Below, piece by piece: positions 8,808 to 16,835 of a stretch of 64,000 nucleotides of DNA. The position numbers and the translations under genes are program-made. Source of the stretch: JBIQJD01 sp044507695 (GTDB taxonomy: Bacteria; Bacteroidota; Ignavibacteria; Ignavibacteriales; Ignavibacteriaceae); contig JBIQJD010000003.1 of the NCBI GenBank assembly GCA_044507695.1, positions 124,001 to 188,000 on the forward strand, given 5' to 3'. Below the pieces are notes generated by a model. That model was not told where the DNA came from, made no database searches, and saw only the letters and a list, made by a program, of their open reading frames with translations. The stretch's first letter is position 1, and each line of letters begins with the position of its first letter.

Positions 8808-9830
8808 ATGAATGTATTAGGAATTGAAAGCTCGTGTGATGAAACTTCTGCTGCGGTAATCACGAATGATATACTAACTGCCAATTTAATTTCTTCACAG
8901 GATTTCCATAAAAATTACGGCGGAGTTGTTCCGGAATTATCAAGCCGCGCTCATCTTCAAATTATTACTCCTTTAATTAAAGAAGCTCTTACTAAATCAA
9001 ATCTTACCTTAAACGAAATTGATGTTATTTGTGCAACGGCCGGACCGGGATTAATTGGTGCTTTGCTTGTTGGCTTAACTTTTGGTAAAGGATTGGCTTA
9101 TTCATTGAATAAACCATTTATTCCTGTTAATCATATTGAAGGTCATATCTTCTCCGGGTTTTTAATGGACGATAAACCGGATTTCCCATTTCTTGCGCTT
9201 GTTGTTTCCGGCGGTCATACACTGCTGCTTCTTGTTAAGAGTTTTACGGAGATAATGAAATTAGGTTCAACTGTTGATGATGCTGCCGGTGAAGCTTTTG
9301 ATAAAGTTGCAAAGATGCTTGGGCTGGGTTATCCAGGCGGACCGAAAATTCAAGCGGCGGCAAATAAAGGTGATGAGAATAAAATTAATTTTCCCGTTGC
9401 CGATTTAAAAAATGAATTTGATTTTTCATTCAGCGGATTGAAAACTTCCGTACTTTATCATATACAAAGAAATTATGACGATTTAAAAAATATTCCCGCT
9501 GATGATTTAAATGATATTGCAGCTTCATTTCAAAAAGCAGTAATTACTGCACTTACTCGTAATACCGAAAAAGCACTTAAAAAATTCAAAGTAAATTCTG
9601 TTTCCTTAGTTGGCGGAGTTGCTGCAAATAAATCTCTCAGGAATTCACTCACAGAACTTGCAAATACTTACAATAAAAAAATTGTAATACCTGATTTTCA
9701 ATTCTGTGGTGATAACGCGGCAATGATAGCTTTCCGCGGTAAAACTATTTATGAGTCCGGCAAAAGTTATGATCTTTCCTACAGTCCTTACCCTGGGTTT
9801 AAATCAGAATTTATTATTAAACAGGATTAA
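8808..9830 (+). CDS. tsaD: tRNA t6A37 threonylcarbamoyltransferase TsaD
   Basis: TsaD transfers the threonylcarbamoyl group from its AMP adduct to A37 of ANN-decoding tRNAs, working with TsaB and TsaE (both encoded at 55.4-56.5 kb). From the ATG at 8808 the protein has 340 residues, the usual length, starting directly with the MNVLGIESSCDETSAAV strand. The iron-binding HIEGH motif is at 109-113, and the ASKHA nucleotide motifs VVSGGHT, VGGVAANKSLR and FCGDNAAMIA are intact. The frame extends 16 codons upstream to a TTG at 8760 that overlaps the proline dehydrogenase gene, but those residues have no counterpart in the family. Confidence 0.96.
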   Translation: MNVLGIESSCDETSAAVITNDILTANLISSQDFHKNYGGVVPELSSRAHLQIITPLIKEALTKSNLTLNEIDVICATAGPGLIGALLVGLTFGKGLAYSLNKPFIPVNHIEGHIFSGFLMDDKPDFPFLALVVSGGHTLLLLVKSFTEIMKLGSTVDDAAGEAFDKVAKMLGLGYPGGPKIQAAANKGDENKINFPVADLKNEFDFSFSGLKTSVLYHIQRNYDDLKNIPADDLNDIAASFQKAVITALTRNTEKALKKFKVNSVSLVGGVAANKSLRNSLTELANTYNKKIVIPDFQFCGDNAAMIAFRGKTIYESGKSYDLSYSPYPGFKSEFIIKQD

Positions 9831-9880
9831 TATTTTCTTCTTATAAACCTTTCTTACCCGTGATTAATTAAGATTTTATT

Positions 9881-9888
9881 TATCTTTA
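9881..9888 (+). promoter_or_regulatory. Candidate Bacteroidetes-type -7 element before mltG
   Basis: TATCTTTA at 9881-9888 differs by one base from the Bacteroidetes -7 consensus TAnnTTTG and lies in a 63-base gap before mltG. It ends only five bases before the ATG at 9894, so use of this promoter would give a nearly leaderless message. No clear TTTG occurs at the expected distance upstream, so the call is weak. Confidence 0.3.
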
Positions 9889-9893
9889 CACCA

Positions 9894-11288
9894 ATGGAAA
9901 ATATTTACAAAAAGATAAGCACAGAACTTCACTCACTTTCTGTTGAAGAAAGAAATGATATATTATTAAAACTGAGGAATGAAGTTGATGTAATTGATAA
10001 AGAATTAGTGCATCTTCTCAGCAAGCGCACGCTTCATTCAGTTTTAATAGGAAGAATTAAAAGATCAATGGGGCTGCCAACATATGCACCCCAGCGTGAA
10101 AAAGATGTTGCTGCTAAAATTACTTCTTATGTTGAAGAGCCGTTAAGCAAGCAGGCTCTGCTGAGAATTTATGAACGAATACTGGATGAATCGCGTGCAA
10201 TACAAAGAGAAGAAGCTAATAAGGGAAATATTTTTAAAGTATCCACCGAAAAGATGAAAACAGGATTGAAGAGTTTGTTATCAAAAAAGCAGTGGCTTAT
10301 TGTTATAGGTTTTTTTTTAGTTATTCTGATTTTACTCTACTATACTTTTTTTACTCCAAATTATTTTGAAGGAGAATCACCAAGACGATTCCAGGTAAGC
10401 AAGGGTGAAACTTTAGACCAGGTTATTGAAAATCTTTACGATCAGAAAATCATTCCGAATAAAACTAATTTTAAGATAGCTGTTTATTTATACGGCGCTG
10501 AAAAAAAAATACGTGCTGCAAGGTATTCCATTCCAAACGGATTAAGTTACCTTGAGCTTGTTGAATTCTTTAATTCCAATGATGCTGAATTTTTAAGAAC
10601 AGTAGTAATTCATGATGGCGCTTCTTTGAGATGGCTTGCATCAAGATTAAAAAATCAGGCAGCAATTGATTCTGCAGCATTCATTTCGGCCGCAAAAGAC
10701 AGTGCTCTTATTGATTCACTCGGCATTAAAGCAGAATCATTGGAAGGATACCTTTTGCCTAAGCAATATGATATTTATGAAAGAAGTCCGGCTAAAGAAG
10801 TTGTAAGAATTCTTTATTCTGGTTTAGAAGAATTCATAACTGATTCAATGATTGCACATGCAAAAGAAATGGGATACAATCTTCATCAGGTTTTAACTTT
10901 AGCATCAATTGTTGAAGGTGAAACAAACAAGGTTGAAGAGATGAAAACTATTGCAGGAGTTTATTACAATCGGTTAAAAATTGGTATGCGCTTGCAGGCC
11001 GATCCCACTATTCAATATTTTCAACCTAATGGATGGAAGCGCTTATTATATTCCGATCTTAAGGTTGATCATCCGTACAATACTTATAGATATGCGGGGC
11101 TTCCGCCGGGACCGATTAATAATCCCGGTAAAGATGCAATACTCGCTGCGTTTTATCCTGAAGAACATAAATATTTATTCTTTGTTGCCGATGGAACAGG
11201 CGGACACAAGTTTTCTGAAACCTACACAAAACATTTAGCTCTTGTAAAAGAATACAGAGAATGGCTAAAGAATCAAAAGAAAAAATAA
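9894..11288 (+). CDS. mltG: Chorismate mutase (AroQ type) fused to endolytic murein transglycosylase MltG
   Basis: The protein has 464 residues. Residues about 22-107 form an AroQ chorismate mutase domain. Residues matching the E. coli enzyme's R11, R28, K39, R51 and E52 are present at the same spacing as R28, R45, K56, R68 and E69, with S100 and Q104 matching S84 and Q88; the D48 equivalent is A65. A membrane helix follows (about 134-153), then a LysM-like segment and the YceG/MltG domain with the catalytic Glu at E341 (ASIVEGET), the NRL and LQADPTIQY motifs and GLPPGPI near the end. MltG cleaves nascent glycan strands and sets their length. Predicted topology puts the mutase in the cytoplasm and MltG in the periplasm. 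The next lipoprotein gene overlaps its end by 28 bases. Confidence 0.93.
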   Translation: MENIYKKISTELHSLSVEERNDILLKLRNEVDVIDKELVHLLSKRTLHSVLIGRIKRSMGLPTYAPQREKDVAAKITSYVEEPLSKQALLRIYERILDESRAIQREEANKGNIFKVSTEKMKTGLKSLLSKKQWLIVIGFFLVILILLYYTFFTPNYFEGESPRRFQVSKGETLDQVIENLYDQKIIPNKTNFKIAVYLYGAEKKIRAARYSIPNGLSYLELVEFFNSNDAEFLRTVVIHDGASLRWLASRLKNQAAIDSAAFISAAKDSALIDSLGIKAESLEGYLLPKQYDIYERSPAKEVVRILYSGLEEFITDSMIAHAKEMGYNLHQVLTLASIVEGETNKVEEMKTIAGVYYNRLKIGMRLQADPTIQYFQPNGWKRLLYSDLKVDHPYNTYRYAGLPPGPINNPGKDAILAAFYPEEHKYLFFVADGTGGHKFSETYTKHLALVKEYREWLKNQKKK

Positions 11289-12943
11289 AATATATCCTGT
11301 TATTTTTAACAGGCATTCTCTTTTCAAATTGTGCTAACCAGCTTCCGCCGGGCGGGGGAGAAGTTGATAATATTCCACCGGAAATAATTGAACTATATCC
11401 TGCAAATGGAACAATAAATTTTGATGATGAATACTTTGAACTAGGCTTCTCTGAATATGTTGATAAACGTTCTGTGAAAGATGCAATTTTCATTTCACCC
11501 GCAATTGAAGGGTCTCCCGAGCTTGATTGGAGCGGAAAATATGTGCGTGTTTATTTCCCCTATAAATTAAAGGATAGTACAACCTATGTTGTTACAATCG
11601 GAACAGATGTTGTTGATTATAACAACCGTAACCGGATGGCGCAGGCTTATACTTTCGCGTTTTCAACAGGAAATGTAATTGATAACAGAACTATTACAGG
11701 GAGAGTTTTTGCGGATGAACCGGAAGGCGTGTTAATTTTTGCGTACAAGTTAAGCGGCGATATAAATCCTGCCGAAGTAAAACCTGATTACATTTCTCAA
11801 AGCGGAGTTGATGGTTCATTTAAACTTGGTGGATTGGCTGCCGGTACTTACAGAATTTTTGCTGTAAAAGATCAGTTTCGAGATTTGCTTTTTCAATCAG
11901 GACAGGACTTGATTGGAAATCCATTTAAAGATATTGCGCTTTCAGAAACAGATTCATTGTACAGCAACTTGAACTTCTTTTTATCAAAAGCTGATACAAC
12001 TGCACCGAGGCTAATCAACGCGGTAATGACTGATGCAAATCATATCCTTGTTAATCTAACGGAAGAGTTTGATTCCACAATTCTAAAATCAATTAATTTT
12101 CATCTTTATGATTCAACTGCTTCATTAAAGCATAATGTAAAATATGCATACAAAGGAAATTCAAAAGCAGCGGAATTTGTGTTGGTGATTGATTCTGGTT
12201 TATCTGCAGAAAATTCTATTTACTTAATTGCAGATTCATTAAAAGATAAGATGGGGAATATTTATTTGAATGATTATGTATTAATCACCGTAACAGAGAG
12301 GCCTGATACAACTGCACCATCAATTATAAAAACATTTCCGGCTGCAAATACAAATCAGGCCGATTTTCAAAATCAAAAATTTTATTTCTTATTTAATGAT
12401 GCATTTGATTCAAGTGCAGTAAAGGATGGAATTACGTTTAAGGATACATTCGATTTCAAAATTCCTTACACAATAAATTTTATTGATGATGCATCTTTTG
12501 AGATAATTTCAACAAAAAAACTTGATGCAGCGAAGGATTATATAATTGAAATTGATTTTTCAAAATTTGAAGATGCTGCCGGTAATAAACTTGATTCAGT
12601 TTATCAGTATAAATTCAGAACAATCACTGGATTAGAATTTACCGGAGTAAGCGGAATAATTCTTAAAATTAATGAAGACAAAAATTATGTAGCTATACTT
12701 GAATCAGTTGAGAATGAAAATAAATACCAGCAGAAAGCTGCGGCTGATGGGTCATTTAGTTTTCAGAGAGTTCTGCCCGGCAAATACAGATTATGGGCAT
12801 TTGAAGATTCTGATTCAAGTGGTACGTATAATTATGGCTGGCCTTATCCTTTTAAATCAGCGGAAGAATTTTCTTTTTATCCGGATACATTGAACTTACG
12901 TGCACGATGGACGCAGACAGATTTGAAGTTTAATTTCAGATAA
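11261..12943 (+). CDS. Ig-like domain lipoprotein
   Basis: This 560-residue predicted lipoprotein has a lipobox with the modified Cys at C24 (ILFSNC), followed by a Pro/Gly-rich linker and NIPPEIIELYPANGT. That opening, with the later KLKDSTTYVVTIGTDVVD and FAFSTG, marks an N-terminal Big_5-type bacterial Ig-like domain. A second related domain starts near residue 350 (DTTAPSIIKTFPAANT). Beta-sandwich carboxypeptidase-regulatory-like segments (GSFKLGGLAAGTYRIFAVKD, and GSFSFQRVLPGKYRLWAFED near the C-terminus) lie between and after them. It is likely anchored in the outer membrane; the function is unknown. The start overlaps mltG by 28 bases, so the two are probably one operon. It is convergent with the minus-strand gene that follows after 21 bases. 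Confidence 0.82.
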   Translation: MAKESKEKIKYILLFLTGILFSNCANQLPPGGGEVDNIPPEIIELYPANGTINFDDEYFELGFSEYVDKRSVKDAIFISPAIEGSPELDWSGKYVRVYFPYKLKDSTTYVVTIGTDVVDYNNRNRMAQAYTFAFSTGNVIDNRTITGRVFADEPEGVLIFAYKLSGDINPAEVKPDYISQSGVDGSFKLGGLAAGTYRIFAVKDQFRDLLFQSGQDLIGNPFKDIALSETDSLYSNLNFFLSKADTTAPRLINAVMTDANHILVNLTEEFDSTILKSINFHLYDSTASLKHNVKYAYKGNSKAAEFVLVIDSGLSAENSIYLIADSLKDKMGNIYLNDYVLITVTERPDTTAPSIIKTFPAANTNQADFQNQKFYFLFNDAFDSSAVKDGITFKDTFDFKIPYTINFIDDASFEIISTKKLDAAKDYIIEIDFSKFEDAAGNKLDSVYQYKFRTITGLEFTGVSGIILKINEDKNYVAILESVENENKYQQKAAADGSFSFQRVLPGKYRLWAFEDSDSSGTYNYGWPYPFKSAEEFSFYPDTLNLRARWTQTDLKFNFR

Positions 12944-12964
12944 AATGACAAAAAATTTTAACAG

Positions 12965-13969
12965 TTACTCTTCCCGTTTTATTACAGTCTTTCTTACTTC
13001 CATTCCTTTCTGAACATCGTCTCTGTTTTCTTTAACAATTGCTAAAGAAAGTTTTTCACCACGAATTTCAATTATTTCAAGAGTTGAAATTTTTTTATCA
13101 CTTACTCCCAGAAATTCATTTGTAGTTGGATCAAAGAGGGAATCTGCCGGTGAGTATACAGATAATTCTTCACCGATTTTTAATTTGTTTAAACTTCCTA
13201 AATTTAAAAATGCCTCACCTGTTGAGGAATCATAAACCAGGATTGTGCCTTTCATAACTTCAGCATTTAACGTAATATCATCCAAACTTTTATCGGCAAT
13301 TTCCGTGATGATATTTCTGTTTGGTTTAAGGATTGTTTTAGAAGTTTTCAGAATATCTTCTGAAAGATTCTCACAGAAATTCATCATAGTTTCACCAACA
13401 ATTGTCTTGCTGAATTCCTCACCGCCGAACTTCATATTATCTAAAGAATAAAATTGTTTTTTTTCATCACTTGGTTTGCCCAGCAGATTTAACCCAACAC
13501 CTTTATCACCAAGATCAGATTTTATTGTGCCTGTATATTCAAGCCCGTTAGTTTGCAGATTATAAATTTTGAACGATGCTTCAATCTCACATGTGTATGC
13601 TTCATATCCTGCAAGCAAGGGATCGCCCGCAGTGAAGCGGGCGATTTTAAATTCGTTTATTGTTCCGAGAACAGCGTACTTAAATCCTTTTTCTTTACCG
13701 ATCTCTGAAATGAATTCAATATCGGTTAAAGCAGGTCCATATTTTTCAGCAAGTGAGCTATATGTTGTTGAAGATAAAACTTGCTGCGAATGAAATTCAC
13801 GGAAGTATGCAGCTATATAATTTGGTACTTCAATGGATAAATCCCATTTGCCTTTATAATCAGCATTGTTTTTAAACGGAGTAAATAATATTTGTGCATC
13901 AACAGATGCGGAAAACAAAATACTAATACAAATAATATTTCTGAGACAATTTTTTAAACTCATCAACAT
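12965..13969 (-). CDS. Secreted protein of unknown function, assembly-factor-like
   Basis: The 334-residue product has a signal peptide (cleavage near VDAQ, residue about 26) and no further membrane segment. The first half (FKYAVLGTINEFKI, YEAYTCEIEASFKIYN) reads like the alpha/beta proteins that build repeating nucleotide-free folds in CsgG/FlgT-type secretion accessories. The C-terminal 90 residues (GEAFLNLGSLNKLKIGEELSVY, then DDVQKGMEVRK) recall the small beta-barrel end domain of FlgT. Both resemblances are weak and no function is assigned. It is the last gene of the minus-strand cluster; its start lies 47 bases inside the end of the NamZ-like gene. A perfect GC-rich hairpin (13622-13645) is embedded in its coding sequence. 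Confidence 0.65.
   Translation of the reverse strand: MLMSLKNCLRNIICISILFSASVDAQILFTPFKNNADYKGKWDLSIEVPNYIAAYFREFHSQQVLSSTTYSSLAEKYGPALTDIEFISEIGKEKGFKYAVLGTINEFKIARFTAGDPLLAGYEAYTCEIEASFKIYNLQTNGLEYTGTIKSDLGDKGVGLNLLGKPSDEKKQFYSLDNMKFGGEEFSKTIVGETMMNFCENLSEDILKTSKTILKPNRNIITEIADKSLDDITLNAEVMKGTILVYDSSTGEAFLNLGSLNKLKIGEELSVYSPADSLFDPTTNEFLGVSDKKISTLEIIEIRGEKLSLAIVKENRDDVQKGMEVRKTVIKREE
13622..13645. repeat. GC-rich inverted repeat inside a coding region
   Basis: ATCGCCCGC (13622-13630) and GCGGGCGAT (13637-13645) form a perfect nine-pair stem with a six-base loop, followed on the plus strand by four T residues. It stands out in an AT-rich gene and encodes part of the unknown secreted protein on the minus strand. 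It could be a terminator-like element acting on antisense transcription or chance. Confidence 0.55.
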
Positions 13970-15155
13970 CTTTCTCTAAAAAATTTTTAATATCGCTGTA
14001 CTTCATAGTTTTGGTGAACATCTCTCTAACTTTGGAAGTACCGGTTACCTTATCAAACATTTTCAGTCTTGAAGGATCCGCTAATGTGAAAGGATTTTTA
14101 TCTGGATAAAGAATATTATGTTCCTGCATGAATAAGAATTGCAAGCTCATTAAATTTATTTTTGAGTAATCAGTTATATAAATTTGAACACCTTCAAGTT
14201 GTTTTTTTGCATCTCTGCCGTAAAAGGGTTTTAATGCCATCGGTCTGAACAAAACGCCATCAAGTTTCAGATTATTTAATCTGTCTGCTAATTTTTCACC
14301 ATCAATCCATTCAGCAGCAAAAATATGGAAGGGAATCGTGTATCCAACACCTTCAGAAATTACACCAAGTTCTCCAAGTATGCCAGTGCTTACATAATAT
14401 TCAGGCGAATCACTGTGCGGCACATGAGGTGATGCCGGTACCCATTCAAGTTTTGTCTGTGTAAAATTCATACTGCGTTTCCAGCCTTTCATTGGCACAA
14501 CTGTAAGTTTACACCTAACACCGTTCGCAAGCATTCCTTCTTCATTCAGCAATTTAGCAAGTTCACCACAGGTTAATCCATACACGTATGGAATTTTAAA
14601 TTGGCTTACGAATGAGATAAATCCATCTTCAACAATGTTTCCTTCAACTTTTTCTCCTCCAAGCGGATTAGGGCGATCAAGTACAACAAACTCAATATTA
14701 TTTTCGGCTGCTGCTTCCATTGCAACACCCATCGTACTTATATATGTGTATGATCGGCAGCCGATATCCTGAATATCATAAACAAGGACATCAACATTAC
14801 TCAGCATTTCCGGTGTGGGTTTACGCGTGCTTCCGTATAATGAATAAACCGGGAGTTTTGTTGTTTCATCAATGTAAGATTCAACATGGTCACCTGCGGC
14901 ATAATCCCCGCGTACGCCGTGTTCAGGCCCGTATAGTGCAGTCAGATTCACATCTTCTGCTTCAAACAAAATATCAATTGTTGATTTTAATTTTGAATCA
15001 ACACCGGTGGGATTAGTAATCAATCCCACACGTTTTCCTTTCAGTATATCAAAATTATTTTCACGCAAGACTTCAATTCCTGTTTTAACAACAGGCTGAG
15101 CAGTTATTATTGCAGTTAAAAAGAAGAACAAAAATAGTGTAGTTAGTTTTTTCAT
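13923..15155 (-). CDS. Exo-beta-N-acetylmuramidase family (DUF1343/NamZ-like) secreted protein
   Basis: The 410-residue protein belongs to the DUF1343 family, whose characterised member NamZ removes terminal MurNAc from peptidoglycan fragments. A signal peptide covers residues 1-19 (FFLTAIITAQ). Family signatures are GLITNPTGVD, LYGPEHGVRGDYAAGDHV, VYDIQDIGCRSYTYISTM and VLDRPNPLGG near residue 160, the last two forming the proposed active-site region, followed by GVGYTIPFHIF. Its start overlaps the end of fchA by four bases and its end overlaps the next gene by 47 bases, so it is embedded in the hutI-ftcD-fchA operon. The family assignment is firm; substrate specificity here is inferred. Confidence 0.9.
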   Translation of the reverse strand: MKKLTTLFLFFFLTAIITAQPVVKTGIEVLRENNFDILKGKRVGLITNPTGVDSKLKSTIDILFEAEDVNLTALYGPEHGVRGDYAAGDHVESYIDETTKLPVYSLYGSTRKPTPEMLSNVDVLVYDIQDIGCRSYTYISTMGVAMEAAAENNIEFVVLDRPNPLGGEKVEGNIVEDGFISFVSQFKIPYVYGLTCGELAKLLNEEGMLANGVRCKLTVVPMKGWKRSMNFTQTKLEWVPASPHVPHSDSPEYYVSTGILGELGVISEGVGYTIPFHIFAAEWIDGEKLADRLNNLKLDGVLFRPMALKPFYGRDAKKQLEGVQIYITDYSKINLMSLQFLFMQEHNILYPDKNPFTLADPSRLKMFDKVTGTSKVREMFTKTMKYSDIKNFLEKDVDEFKKLSQKYYLY

Positions 15156-15781
15156 TTTTTAAGATTGTTAGTTATTGAATTAAGATTATTTGAACAAATT
15201 GAATTTATTTCTTTTAAAAGATTTTCAGATGAATTAAATGTATCTGTTAAGATTGATTTATCATTCATTGAAGTATAATTAATCAGCACATTTAAAAATG
15301 CACCTTGCGCGGCAGAGTTAAGCAGAGAAATAGCAACACCGGCATCTGAAACTGAATTCTGATTTCCTTTTCTTGCTATCTTTTCCAGCACAGATAATGC
15401 ACTTCTAATAAGTACAATAACTTTTGCCGGAATCATAGCTGCACCAACTGTTGCTCTATCTATTTCTGATTTCCGGAACGAAATTTCTTTATCAGTTGAT
15501 TTAGGAAGTTTTATTGCATTCATTACTTCATTAAATGCTTCATTATCTTTCTGTGCAAGTAAAAGAAATTCCTCACGCTGTTCTGTTAAAATATTTTTAA
15601 GTTCTAATATTTCTCCTTCCACATCTGCATATTTTTTTTTGCCTGCGGTTAGGTTGCAAACCATTATTCCAAGACTGCATGCCATTGCCGCAGTAAATGC
15701 TGAAACATTTCCGCCGCCCGGAGTTGGGGAACTTGATTCAATCTGTTCAAGATAATTTTTAATTGAGTTTTCAAGGTTCAT
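15152..15781 (-). CDS. fchA: Formimidoyltetrahydrofolate cyclodeaminase
   Basis: This 209-residue all-helical protein matches the cyclodeaminase/cyclohydrolase family, which converts 5-formimino-tetrahydrofolate to 5,10-methenyl-tetrahydrofolate and ammonia. Typical features are the N-terminal SSPTPGGGNVSAFTAAMAC segment, the KKKYADVE stretch and the central AMIPAKV and NSVSDAGVAISLLNSAA helices. In mammals it is fused to the formiminotransferase; here it is a separate gene 20 bases downstream of ftcD, completing the one-carbon salvage branch of histidine degradation. It overlaps the following muramidase-like gene by four bases. Confidence 0.9.
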   Translation of the reverse strand: MNLENSIKNYLEQIESSSPTPGGGNVSAFTAAMACSLGIMVCNLTAGKKKYADVEGEILELKNILTEQREEFLLLAQKDNEAFNEVMNAIKLPKSTDKEISFRKSEIDRATVGAAMIPAKVIVLIRSALSVLEKIARKGNQNSVSDAGVAISLLNSAAQGAFLNVLINYTSMNDKSILTDTFNSSENLLKEINSICSNNLNSITNNLKK

Positions 15782-15801
15782 AAAAATTCCTTAAAAGAAA
15801 T

Positions 15802-16818
15802 TTAAATCATGTAATCAATAATTTTTTCTTCTTTAATGAATGGATTAAGCGAATTCAAACCTAATCCTTCAATTGCTGCATCAACAAGTGCTGATTCATC
15901 AGTAGTTTCATTTTTAGTATAAAACCTGCCGGCAAGCAGAAGTGCTTCGAGCGGAACAAGACCAACTATCTCACTGCCATTAACTTCCACTCCGAGTTTT
16001 GCAGCTTCTTTTTTTACTTCTTCAAAAGCAGTATGAATTGCTGTGATGTTATAGTTAGTTAAGTTCATTGAAACCTGGGTGATATTGTATTTCTCGAGCA
16101 TTACTCCCATACCTTTCACACTCTTTAATCTGCCCGGAATTTTTACAGGTTTGCCATTCACTTTAATTACATTTCCCTGATCATCTTTTTGGTTGGTACC
16201 TGATTCACGCAGAGTTTCAGCAATTTTTTTTGCATATGAAACATCACTTGAATTGATATTTACATTGTAAGCAATAAGAAAAAATCTTGCACCTGTTACA
16301 ATTGCACCAAGTTTTGGATTGAATTCGGCTTTCCCAAAATCAGGTTCCCATTCCGGTTCTGATAACTTTTTTTCAAGTCCTTCATATTCACCTTTGCGTA
16401 TTGAGGATAAATTTTTTCTTTCATGAATACGTGCCGCATTTTCGTATAAATAAACCGGAACATTTAATTCTTCCGCGATTCTTTTGCCAAAAATTTCAGA
16501 AAGGTTTACACATTCTTCCATTGAAATATTTTTCACAGGAACAAATGGAACAACATCAACCGCGCCGATACGCGGATGTTCACCTTTATGATTACGCATA
16601 TCTATTTTTTCAGCAGCGGCTTTACAGGCATTTACTGCACCTTCAACAATTCCTTTTTCATCTCCGGCAAAAGTTACAACAACTCTGTTATAATCTGTAT
16701 CAGGTTCAACATTAAGTAACTTTACGCCATCTGTTAATTTGATCGCATCTGAAATTGCATTAAATGTTTCAGTGTTTCTGCCTTCACTAAAATTCGGCAC
16801 GCATTCAATTATCTTCAT
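15802..16818 (-). CDS. ftcD: Glutamate formimidoyltransferase
   Basis: The enzyme moves the formimino group from N-formimino-L-glutamate to tetrahydrofolate, the end of one histidine-degradation route. The 338-residue length fits the stand-alone bacterial form. Recognisable segments are the N-terminal ECVPNFSEGRN, the HKGEHPRIGAVDVVPFVPV stretch with the catalytic His region, PVYLYENAA and the C-terminal-domain motif TQVSMNLTNYNITAIH. It lies between hutI and fchA with short gaps (17 and 20 bases), so the three enzymes likely form one operon. Histidase and urocanase genes are not in the window. Confidence 0.95.
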   Translation of the reverse strand: MKIIECVPNFSEGRNTETFNAISDAIKLTDGVKLLNVEPDTDYNRVVVTFAGDEKGIVEGAVNACKAAAEKIDMRNHKGEHPRIGAVDVVPFVPVKNISMEECVNLSEIFGKRIAEELNVPVYLYENAARIHERKNLSSIRKGEYEGLEKKLSEPEWEPDFGKAEFNPKLGAIVTGARFFLIAYNVNINSSDVSYAKKIAETLRESGTNQKDDQGNVIKVNGKPVKIPGRLKSVKGMGVMLEKYNITQVSMNLTNYNITAIHTAFEEVKKEAAKLGVEVNGSEIVGLVPLEALLLAGRFYTKNETTDESALVDAAIEGLGLNSLNPFIKEEKIIDYMI

Positions 16819-16835
16819 AATAATACCTTTAAAAC

